Shown here in pieces: positions 1 through 9,237 of a DNA stretch of 24,854 nucleotides; position 1 is the first letter of the stretch; every line of letters starts with the position of its first letter. The stretch is from Pigoraptor chileana (taxonomy: Eukaryota > Opisthokonta > Filasterea): contig CALSCR010001473.1 in assembly GCA_943704495.1 (NCBI GenBank), forward strand, positions 1-24,854, in the 5' to 3' direction. Below the pieces are notes generated by a model that did not search any database, was not told the DNA's origin, and worked only from the letters and a program-made list of their open reading frames with translations. The translations under genes and the position numbers were made by a program.

Positions 1-93
<93 letters not shown>

Positions 94-105
94 ACAATCT
101 TACAC
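1..105. repeat. CA dinucleotide microsatellite
   Basis: A nearly uninterrupted CA run fills the first 86 bases and decays into CA-rich sequence. It lies just past the last visible exon of the minus-strand lectin-like gene, so it is probably inside that gene's next intron. Seen directly. Confidence 0.95.
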
Positions 106-144
106 GCACACGCACAATTGCATCAGTTGCCATGAAATGATCAC

Positions 145-1300
145 CTTTTCGTTGTACCCCAGCGATGCCAAGGGCAAGGCGAGTTCCACGGACCAGCCGC
201 GGTTGCCCGAATTGGGCGCATTGACGCGGCCGCCGTCGATGGAAACGGCAGCCTTCAGCGGAACGTCCCATCCGGTCCAGTTTGCAGCCCCGCCGTCCAA
301 GTACGGCTTGCTGAGTATGAGATTGAACGTCGTCTCGAGCGCATTGACTTCAAACTCCTTGTACCAGTGGGTGTTGCCATCGGGATCCACAAACACCTGC
401 ACACACCACCATGCACGTGCACCACTGTCGCGTGTGAGTTGAAACGACGTCGACCATTTTCAATTGGCGGTACCTTGCAGAAGCTTTGATCAGTTACGGT
501 GTTTTGCGACTGCCCCGAGAAAGAGACATGATACAACGTCAGCAGCCGAGTGCGCAGACTTATTCCCCATGCATTTCTTCAACTGACTGTCTCATAAACC
601 CACCTCAAAATCGTTGTCGAGATACACGATGGAGTCGTGCTGAGTCTGGTTGGCCCATACCTGAGCAGCCGATCAAAGTCAACAGATGCAATAATACACA
701 GAAACAAGTGCCTCCTTGCCACACACTGACTTGCTCATCAAACACTGACAGACGGAGGGCACGCACGGTGCACACGACAAACAACCGAAACAGCAAAACC
801 GAGTATGCCCTGGTGGTTGCTAGGGACACGCAAGTCAAATGTATATGGCGACGCAGTAACACACAACCCACAGCAGCAAGGAAAGAGCGGCGACACAAAA
901 CCTTTTAGTAAACAAAGAGAAAGCAATCGTGTTTTACCTGAGGCTCTTGCATTATGGCTGCAACGTAAAGGAACTCGTTGTCAAATCGCATCTTTGCAAA
1001 CGTAGAAAACCGCGGGTGTGGAAGTGTTGCCCCCTGGATGTCGACAAACTCATCGGTAAACGACACATCCGCCCAAGCTATCTCATCCGGAACACCGTCG
1101 AGAATAATCGCACCCGAGTCGACTTTGTAGGCGACATATATGTTAGGATGTGCAGCACCGCAGTGTGTGTCACTTTGCAGACCATCGACGGGGAGATCAG
1201 TCCCAGTGTCTGCGGCGTCGCAATATAACACAGTCGCAATCACAACCACGCACGCGAGCTTAAAAGCGCGTGCGTGGTTGTGATTGCGTGCGTAATCCAT
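145..1300 (-). CDS. Secreted protein with CBM9-like / DOMON-like domain, 3' end beyond window
   Basis: Three exons are visible on the minus strand: 1300-938, 660-604 and 396-145, all with GT-AG borders and phase-0 junctions, giving 224 aa. The ATG at 1300-1298 was chosen because it directly precedes a short basic stretch and a hydrophobic core (LACVVVIATVLYC), a good secretory signal peptide; the frame is open further upstream but that adds low-complexity residues. The mature part matches the family-9-like carbohydrate-binding fold: a strand with ILDGVPDEIAW, then FDNEFLYVAAIMQEPQVWA, the acidic turn YLDNDFEVFVDPDG, YKEFEVNALETTFNLILSKP and the closing ELALPLASLGYNEK. In relatives this beta-sandwich binds sugar and ends with a GDxWRxNFxR segment, which should lie in the next exon past the left edge. 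The last visible donor follows the EK codons (about 145/144). Ligand and role are unknown; secretion is inferred. Confidence 0.72.
1236..1287. repeat. Perfect 21-bp inverted repeat with 10-nt loop
   Basis: Bases 1236-1256 are the exact reverse complement of 1267-1287, separated by ten bases (AGCTTAAAAG). The whole hairpin lies inside the first exon of the lectin-like gene, over the signal-peptide codons 5 to about 21, starting 11 nt after the ATG. It could fold in the mRNA. It could also be an assembly fold-back, though the short loop and intact coding frame argue for real sequence. Confidence 0.9.
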
Positions 1301-1564
1301 CGGCGTGCACGTGGTGCGGTCGGTGTGTCGAGAGGATATCTTTACTTGCGGCTGGTTGTTGGTGCCACACTGGGTTGTTGTGATTCCAAAGCAGCCCACA
1401 GCTCGGCGCATTCCCTCGCGATTCGCGCCTCGATTGTAGTTATCAATATGCGCACACAAGACGTCTAGAAACGCTTGATAACAAATGCTGCCGAGTGCAG
1501 CTGTCACTGGCTGTATTATCTCAATTCGACGTTGTCACTGCACATTCCATGAACCGAGTTACTT

Positions 1565-1850
1565 CCCTGGCGGATCAGTTCCGACGGTCAGTTGTCGTCC
1601 GCCGACTGGGCTCACACGCCGCCCGGCCAGGGGGCGGCCGATTACAGCCGTCCGGCGCCGGTACTCCGGCGGACCCCAAACGCCGGCTGCTGGGGCCGAT
1701 CCCCGGCCCCGACTCAGACAGACATTAGCCCGGCGCGGCCTCAGTTCTCAGTGACCTGCGGCGCAGTGACGGTTAGGTGGAGTCGGCCGCTCGTTAAGGC
1801 AAACCAGGGGTCAGTAGTCTGAGGCCGACAGTCCTCATACTACCCCCCCT
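1565..1850. other. GC-rich island, possible promoter or small repeat element
   Basis: Base composition jumps to strongly GC-rich with many short self-complementary blocks (for example GCCCGGCC, GGCGCCGG, GGGGCCGATCCCCGGCCCC), ending at a run of seven C. It begins about 265 bp upstream of the lectin-like ATG. No terminal repeats, coding frame with splice support or RNA signature were found. It may be the promoter region of that gene or an inserted non-autonomous element. Confidence 0.4.
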
Positions 1851-2107
1851 GCGGCACACTGAATTTAGTAATTTATCCGAGCGTTCATGTCATTGACTCA
1901 ACAAGCACAGCAGCAATGGCTGAACTCGGATTCGTTAACAAACAACGCGCGTACGAGAATGACAGCCCACACAAAGGCTTGGAGGGATAGGGAATTCGTT
2001 CAGTTCATTATTGGGTTGCTTCGCCAAGAAACAACTCGCCAATGACAATGACAGCATCCGGCCGCAGTATGGGCGCGGTGGTACAGTATTGCTTGATTTT
2101 TTTTGCG

Positions 2108-2228
2108 CGAGTGGGAGTGAGTGAGACTGACGGTGAGAGTGAGAGTGAGAGAGATGTACCAGTGTAAGGCGCTAAGCCCATGGACTCTCCGTGTGTATGT
2201 GTGTGCGTGCGTGTGTGCGTGTGTGTAT
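2108..2228. repeat. GTGAGA/GT simple repeats
   Basis: 2108-2153 is a GTGAGA-type simple repeat and 2191-2228 is a GT microsatellite with GC interruptions. Both lie downstream of the stop codon of the minus-strand unknown gene. Long open frames crossing them are repeat-driven. Confidence 0.8.
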
Positions 2229-2486
2229 GGAATAATATCATGGCGAGAATAAAGACGCAACTGATGGCAACACCGCACGGCAACACAGAAATCGACGATG
2301 ACAACAAGCGAACGCAATTACACACGAATGACGAAACACAAAAGCACACAAAATTGGAAAAGCGGAAACAAACGACCCGTGACAAGCATATATACAAAGC
2401 ACAAACGGGAGTCGCGGCTTCCGGTGCTTCCAGAAGAAATACTTGCAGAGAACATAGCATGTGCCCACGTGACACGCCACAGTTAC

Positions 2487-5400
2487 TTATTTCGCCCCAT
2501 GGTAAGAGCCGCCATGGGTGGATCCCAGGTTCTTTCCACACGCCACCGGCGCCATTGTGTCCATGAGTTCTATCCTCACTGCGGAGACCATCCGGGGCAC
2601 CGATGATTGCGTGTCTACACCGGCCCGCAAGAGCGGATCGCTTCTTCCATCGCCGCGTCCAGAAAACGGTGTTGCATGCTTGGTGAGTGCCGAGATGTGC
2701 GGATATTGCGGCACATCGCACTGGCCGCTGTCTTTGGGCGGGAAAACAAAGGACGATGCACGCGGTGGAGACGAGCTTGCATGCGCGGCCATGCGTGTCT
2801 GCACACTGGGGAACACCACGCCCACCTTCCGCGGCTTGCTCTGTGCGAAGATGGACAGCGCATATGAATATCGAAAGAGCGCCGTTGTTGATAAGAACGC
2901 AACATTGTCGCTTCACTATAACAGCCAAGATAAACAAAAGCCAACGCTACGGATGCCCAGAAGCGCAACACAAACACAACAACGCCAAGCACAACGCACA
3001 GAAGCGCAGCACAAATCTCGCCCAACCAACCTTATCGCCCTCGTGAACAATAGCGAGCGGTGCATTGAGCGCCAATTTGGCGTCCCATCCAGACAGCGCA
3101 CCCCCGGATGCACTTCCCATCCCACTCCCGTTACCGCCCTTTGCCGATGACGATTGACCCACCGGTCCCCCAAACAGCGAGCCGCCCTTGTATGCAATCG
3201 CACCCTCGCCGTCGCTGTCGTCACCACGGGACACAGTGTACGTCATGCGGTGCCGCGAATGCGCCGCGCGGAGGTCCTTTACAGTGGCCGCCTGCGCCGA
3301 CGGCAGCCCGCTTGTCTTGCCGCCGTCGGGATATCCACGATGCCCGCCGTTGTCCACGCGTGGCGCAAGCGCTCGCCGTGCCTCGAGCGCAGATTCCGTG
3401 AGCATTGGATTCGCAAGAAAGCGGCTGCTAGCCCCAGCCATTGCCGTCGCGGGCGCGTACTGCAGCACCATGCTGGTTGGCAGGGCAACGGCCTGCATGG
3501 GGGATGTTGCGGCTGCAATGGCTGCGAGCATTGCTTGATGTTGCTGGGGATTCGGCGGTGGCGCGACTACTACGGCGCCGACAACGGCCGCATTTATTGT
3601 CGATGGAGCATCAGGCCCTCTGTGTGTGTGTGCGTATGCGCGCGTGTGTATGGATAACGAGAAAAGCCAAACGGAACCAAACAAGACAGAATTTAGCATA
3701 CGTCAGCATGTGACACGGAGTGGTTTTGGATGCCACTGGAAGCTTGCTGCCAACATGTGCGATTGTGTCCCTCAACATCCGTGCCGCACGAACTGACACG
3801 TCTGCAGACACACATACCAACACAGGGAGAAAACATACACATGAAACCCACCTTCGCATGTACTTGAATTTGTATGGGAGCACTACATGGCGAGTGTCCG
3901 CGGGTGCCGACGAAGGCAGCTGTCGCACGTTACCACCCGATCGCACACCTCCCCGCGCCCCGACCGCAGCCGGATTCCCTTCAGTAACACCCGAGGACGC
4001 CCCAGTGTCATCACCGCATCGACGTGTCACTACCTTCTCGAAATTGCCAACCCATGTGAGCGCTTGCACAATATCGAGTGTGGAAAGCCCCAACACTGAG
4101 GGCGGTGCGGGCGGCGCTGACGAGCACCCTTTTCGTCGTCGTGGCGGCAGATTGTCTGCCGAAGGAGACGCCTCGGATGCATTGACGGTGGTGGACATGG
4201 CATCTTTGTGCGTATGCGTTCCCGAGTCGAGTTGTGGCATTTGTGTCGTGCCAGAAAAGTTGAATATTTGCGATTGCGGATTCTGCTGTGGGGTAGTAGA
4301 CGTCGATTCTGCCGGTGCATCTTCCATTTCACTACCATCGTCATCCGAGCTCTCGCCAAGTACAATACACGACGGCAGAGATGCGCCATCGCAGCTGAGG
4401 TGCAATGATAGTAATGAATTGACATAAGAACGGCGGACCGAATAACACAGCGAAACCCGCGGGCCATCTTGGCAGTAGCGTGCACCCATTACACACACTA
4501 GTATGACATACTATTATGGCACAGGAGGGAATAGGAACAGTAGCAAGCGATCATCAGCGAAGGAAAGAGCCTGAACTCACCATTGCTCCAGCCACGCTAA
4601 TCGACTGGGTTGTGATAAGGAGTCCCATTTTGCTAGGTCTGCGCCCACAGCACGAATAGATTCATATTGTGAAAAGGTCAATTGAGGCGACTGAAGCCAG
4701 TAGTGCAATGAAGCATAATGCAGGCATGGTCAGCTTCACTTTCACCCACTCACCAACGTCGTCAGCAACAAATGTGTCAACTCCATCGTCCCATCCGGAA
4801 ACAGAGTCGTCCTCCAACGGTGGCGTTACACTAGACACAGAATAGTTACAGAAAGTGACAGGCAGCCATTAGTGATGCACAAAACAGCCGAATCAAAATA
4901 CTTAGAGGCAGCAGTAGCGCGTCATAATCGGCCGCGCAGCAGCAAACGAGTGACGAACCCACCTCACAGCAGGAGGCCGTTTTGGTGGTTTGTGTTTTGT
5001 GGCGTGCACAAGCATGGATGCTGTGTTTGAGGCTGACGACGACGCCATGGGCCCCGGAGGACCACCGGCCGGTCGTCGCGACTCAGCGACAGATCCCATT
5101 GGAGGCAGTGGCTCGCAGCAAGAGCTGACGCATGCGATCACAGACTATCACCGCGTCTGCCCCACATGAAACATCAAGTGGACGGGCTCTGCCGCCGGTG
5201 TCTATTGAAGCTCTCAATGCGATCTTCTAGTCATAGCCGACCATTCACAACTGAAAAGCAGCAATACGAACGGAGTCGCATACGTTTTGCACTCACGCGT
5301 TGACATACTCACCCATTTTCTGTATGCGGGATCCTGCCAATCATGAAAATCGCAGCCGAGTTTTGCGATGTCGCCGATCAATGATGAATTCGAATCCGAC

Positions 5401-5669
5401 AAGAGGTGCGAAGGCGAATTCAAACCCCGCGCAAAAGTGCCCGAATTGGCGGCCAATTTCAATATAATCGCCCGGCGAACAGCCCTTACTCTGCACTTCC
5501 AGTGTTGCTACGGCGATAGACAACAAAAATAGAAATAAGCTATTTCGCCTGAAATTATGTTGTATGACATTAGGTATAGGGCCGCACTCCACACAATTTA
5601 GTAGGAAACGAAAGTGGTCACGTGAAATGACACGTGATACCCGGAGACTGTTGTCAGGGGAGGTGTCAT
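2487..5669 (-). CDS. Unrecognised low-complexity protein, about 644 aa, eight exons
   Basis: The exon model on the minus strand is 5669-5641, 5490-5313, 5111-4963, 4830-4754, 4638-4581, 4394-3852, 3619-3031 and 2798-2487 (TAA). Every junction is GT-AG with matching phase and the sum is 645 codons. The first exon (start MTPPLTTVSG) and the weak acceptor at 5112 are the least certain; the ATG at 5099 is an alternative start giving 571 aa. I do not recognise the family. Visible features are two Trp/Asp-rich conserved-looking patches (GCDFHDWQDPAYRKW in exon 2; WDDGVDTFVADDVDLAKWD and PSRLAWLEQ across exons 4-5), a Ser/Asp acidic patch (ESSDDDGSEMED), a basic PPRRRK patch, a possible helix (STLDIVQALTWVGNFEKVV), then an Ala/Gln/Gly/Ser-rich tail. 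No signal peptide or membrane helix is seen. This composition suits a largely disordered nuclear or scaffold protein, which is inference only. Confidence 0.6.
5619..5636. promoter_or_regulatory. Two CACGTG E-boxes 12 bp apart
   Basis: CACGTG occurs at 5619-5624 and 5631-5636; each is extended to TCACGTGA or ACACGTGA, the preferred core of bHLH-zip factors. They sit in the proposed first intron of the minus-strand unknown gene, close to its start, and about 630 bp upstream of the PDE9 ATG. The match is seen; binding is inference. Confidence 0.45.
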
Positions 5670-6264
5670 ATTTAAGCCACCGCCGATCCCGGGTGCTGGG
5701 CATGACGTTGGCCTACCGATCACCCCAGAAACTGATCTCATACAAATTCAATAGATAAATAAAGGCGAATGATGGATCGACTGTGGCGACTATTTATAGT
5801 CGTCAATGGGGGCATCGCTTTGGTGGCCGAATGCGGAGGTCGCCCGTGTGTGTGTGTGTGTGCGTGCGCTTGTGTCCCCCGGAACTGCCCGACAGCACAA
5901 CAGCGGCACCGACAACAGCGACGTTGCGGGCACCGGCATTTCACCGGCATTTCACCGGCATTTCACCGGGTGTTGACTTTCGCGTGTGTCGGAGTTTGCG
6001 CGACTCAGGTCCCCCGTTGTGGTGTTGTGAATCCTCTCAACCCATCTTAGTGCATGGATACACACGCGCCGGGGACCGACGCTGCCGCACAAACCACAAA
6101 CACACTGAGTGTAGGCACCGTCAGCGGCTAAGATTAGAATCGAGACCGTCGTCTCTACTTATACAAAGTCGAGAACACTGTGCATCGCTACCTCTCTACA
6201 GACTACATCGCGTTGCCTGGACGTTATTCATCTGCTACACCGTCGAGGGACTGAAGTTGGGAAA
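5670..6264. other. Divergent intergenic/promoter region with GT run and 5' leader of PDE9
   Basis: The region separates the proposed start of the minus-strand unknown gene from the plus-strand PDE9 ATG. It holds a 14-bp near-TATA palindrome (GACTATTTATAGTC at 5788-5801), a GT run at 5847-5863 and an 11-bp tandem repeat at 5931-5969. No exon is supported; the part nearest 6264 is probably PDE9 5' UTR. Confidence 0.5.
5931..5969. repeat. 11-bp tandem repeat, about 3.5 copies
   Basis: The unit CACCGGCATTT repeats three times perfectly and is followed by a partial copy (CACCGG), in the PDE9 upstream region. Its copy number is likely to vary between strains. Confidence 0.9.
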
Positions 6265-8822
6265 ATGGGTATCGGGGCGTCAGTCGACCGCGGCAACTTG
6301 TCGACTTGGTCGCTTATCAAGCGCACCAAGCACATTCACGTTGTCTACCAACAGCGCGTCGAGGTGATCGAAATTCATCCCGGTACAACGGGCGAAGAGC
6401 TGAAGGACTTGCTGCTGGCCATCTGCGATGCCCGTTCTCATGCGGTGATCACGCTGAGGAATAATGCAGGGATGATTACTCCCATTACGGCTAGTATCCG
6501 CGAAAACACTTCGGCGACGCCGTACGTAATTGAAGTCGTGTCCGGAGGATCTGGTGCGTACAACTGTTATTCGGATGCATTTGTGTCGATGTTGGTGTTT
6601 CACTGTGTGTTCCCTATCTTAATCTTTCTAATGAGTCGGCGTCTCTCCACATGCATCAATACAGCGGGTGGAAGCAGCGGGCGTGGCGAGTCACCCATCA
6701 CGAACCTTGCCGAGGAATTCCAGAAGGCGTTCTTGTTCAAGGAGTTCCAGGAGGACATGGTCGGTCGCATCGGGCGCCTCGAGGGCAAGTTTGAGGAGCA
6801 CGCCGCCCGCGAGTCGGAGCTCACATTACTGAAGCGCGAGATCTCTGAGATGCGTGACAGATTTTCACTCACCGAGTCGGAGGGGGATCACAGCGGACGG
6901 CGCATCAACGTTCTTATAGAGCCTCCGCGCCGGCGCTCACTGTCGATGGAAGTGCCGACCTTCCCCAAGTATGTATTCACGGATGAGACAAAGCAGTATT
7001 TGCGGAACCCAACTTTCAATATTTGGCAGTGGGAGGCCAACGAGATGCTCAACCTGCTCGAGCTTATTTTCTACGATCTCGGACTTGTGGCGGAGTTTAA
7101 GATCAACCCATTGACGCTCAAGCACTGGCTTGTGCGTGTCAAGCAAAACTACAAGAACAACCCCTTCCACAACTTCCGCCACTGTTTTTGCGTCGCGCAA
7201 ATGGTATGTAATGCTCTCTTCTTGTCCGCGTTGTCTTATTCGAACCATTATTCGTATATGCATATATTGAGTTGACGAAACAAAGCTCACAAGTTCATTT
7301 TCTGCCGCGTGTTGTCTTATATGCCTTTGCAGATGTACGGCATGATATACTTGTGCGAGCTTCAAAACAAGCTTTCGAAGCTGGACCAGCTCATCCTTAT
7401 CGTGTCTGCCGTCTGCCACGATCTCGATCATCCTGGCCAGAACAATGCATATCAGGTATGGTGTGCCCCACTCGTCGTACGTTCAGGAGCATGTGCAATG
7501 CCACGTGTCGTACGGCGTATCCTCCTGTAACGCTCTGTGCGGTTTAAAAGACAGAAGGAGAGGTTATTATGGTTATGGTTGTCTGTGCTTGGCACGGATG
7601 CTTGACTCAGACTGTGCGTTGCCGCTCTCCTCCCTTCTCTGCAGATCAACGCACGCACAGAGCTGGCCATCCGCTACAACGATATCAGCCCCCTCGAGAA
7701 CCACCACTGCGCCGTCGCTTTTGAAATCCTTCGCGAGGTGCGTTTTTTGTTTGTTGTTTGCCCGCATTGTGCAACAGCTTGGCAGTATATTGCGTGGCAG
7801 TGTGGTGAATATCTCAGTCAAAGTGTGTGGTTATGGCTGTGCCCCTCCGTCTCCCCACCTCCCTTACCCCTCCCATTTCTGACACACCTCCGCATGCGAA
7901 ACCTTCCATGTGTTTCACCGCAGGCGGAATGCAACATATTTGCCAATGTTGATAATGACACGTTCAAGTTGATCCGCCAGGGGATGATTGCACTTATTCT
8001 TGCAACCGACATGGTAAAGCATGGTGACTTTGTGAAGGATTTCCAGCGCATTCACAAGGCCATCGACTACACAAGTGTGGAGCACAAAAAGCTGGTGCGT
8101 TGCCGGACAACCATGTCGTGCGCTGTGTTTCGCGGTTTTAGTGTTTGTTTTTGGATGCACTCGGCGCCTCCTCAAACTCCCAATTATTGTGGTTCCAACC
8201 AGACCACGTGACCAACGTCGCTGCTCGTATTCCTAATCCACGCCATTTTCATCGCTGTGCAGCTGATGCAAGTGCTTCTGAAGTGTTGCGACATTTCCAA
8301 CGAAGCGCGGCCCATGAAAGTGTCGGAGCCGTGGCTGGACTGCCTGCTGGAGGAATACTTTGCGCAGGTATGTTGCATTCATAGCCTGCATATGTGCTGT
8401 TGAGCAGGGTTAAGAAAGCGAGGTGGTGTTTGATGTGCCGATAAGTGTGATTTCGGGTTTGCCCTTGCAGTATCTGTTTGTGCTTGACGTTGCACGCGCA
8501 TACTTTCCGTACACACACACACACACCATCGCACGTCTCAACAATTGCATTTGTTGTCGTTCGTCCACAGAGCGATCTCGAGAAGAAGACAGGGCTTCCC
8601 GTTGCGCCGTTTATGGACCGCGACAAGGTGACCAAGCCAACCGCGCAGATCGGCTTCATCAAGTACGTTCTCATTCCCCTTTTCGAAAGCATGGTTGTGC
8701 CGTTCCCGCAAGTGGAGCCCGTGCTGCTGGATCAGCTGCGCCGCGCGCACGACCACTACGTCAAGATGAAAGAGATCGACGATGCACTTCTCGCCAAAAA
8801 CATTGCTGTCGCCGCCAAGTGA
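6265..8822 (+). CDS. PDE9A: PDE9-type cGMP 3',5'-cyclic phosphodiesterase
   Basis: Seven exons: 6265-6553, 6665-7203, 7333-7455, 7645-7737, 7924-8094, 8263-8367 and 8571-8822 (TGA), 523 aa. It hydrolyses cyclic nucleotide, by family cGMP with high affinity, to 5'-GMP. The catalytic domain (about residues 190-515) contains [12 protein letters not shown] with H265 (general acid) and metal ligand H269, HDLDHPG with H305/D306, the PDE9-typical [31 protein letters not shown] with D415, and the nucleotide-gripping glutamine Q466 in TAQIGFIK. All sit a constant 13 residues beyond the positions I recall for human PDE9A2. The N-terminus keeps the PDE9 layout: a MGIGAS start that could be N-myristoylated, a small beta-rich region ending TPYVIEVV, then a coiled coil ([15 protein letters not shown] to [10 protein letters not shown]). 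No GAF or PAS domain is present, as expected for PDE9. Intron 1 (6554-6664) is stop-free and a multiple of three. Confidence 0.95.
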
Positions 8823-9237
8823 GGTGGTTGCCCTCCATTCCACGGGCATGTCGCCTTCTGCTGTGCCGCCGAGCGTGCGTGCGTGCGTGGATGCATGCGT
8901 ACGTCTGCTTCAGTTGTGTCCCAATCCATGTGTTTCAAAGCTGCTGAGACACACACCTACTCTGGTGCACCGAGTGCGCGTTCTGACAGGTGCAGGACGA
9001 GCGTCCGATGCAAGTGAAATACAATGCATTTGAAACAAAGGCCACTTTTCCAAACAGAGTAATTTTCTACACCAATAAGCCAGGTTGCAACCAGAGATTC
9101 AACAATTAGTGAAGCCGGCTGTGACACTACGCGTGCAATTGCCCTCTGAAAGACGACATGCATCACCCGTGTCACGTGCCATTGTCAGGCAATGTATTCT
9201 TTGAAGTCGTATCACAGGTAGTCGCACTATGCAGTGC
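8823..9237. other. Convergent 3' intergenic region between PDE9 and NOC2
   Basis: The two stop codons face each other 415 bp apart, so this stretch must hold both 3' UTRs. No further coding exon or RNA gene is visible, and no perfect AATAAA was found on the transcribed strand of either gene. Confidence 0.55.

Larger units (their letters stand above)
1301..2486. other. Intergenic region between two minus-strand genes
   Basis: This 1.2-kb stretch is upstream of the lectin-like gene and downstream of the unknown 644-aa gene. It holds the GC-rich island (1565-1850), AT-richer unique sequence (1855-2100) and GT/GA-rich simple repeats (2108-2228). No exon with matching splice phases was found on either strand. 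The 3' UTR of the unknown gene should begin at its right end. Confidence 0.6.

Noticed and set aside
2008-2937. Minus-strand open frame of about 309 codons
   Set aside because: It crosses the GT/CA simple repeats and the intron 2799-3030, and reads out of frame with the phase-consistent last exon (2798-2487).
3712-3801. Possible extra exon of the unknown gene (frame with MLRDTIAHVGSKLP)
   Set aside because: It has plausible borders, but no frame matches the phases on both sides, whereas joining 3852 directly to 3619 does (AG + A).
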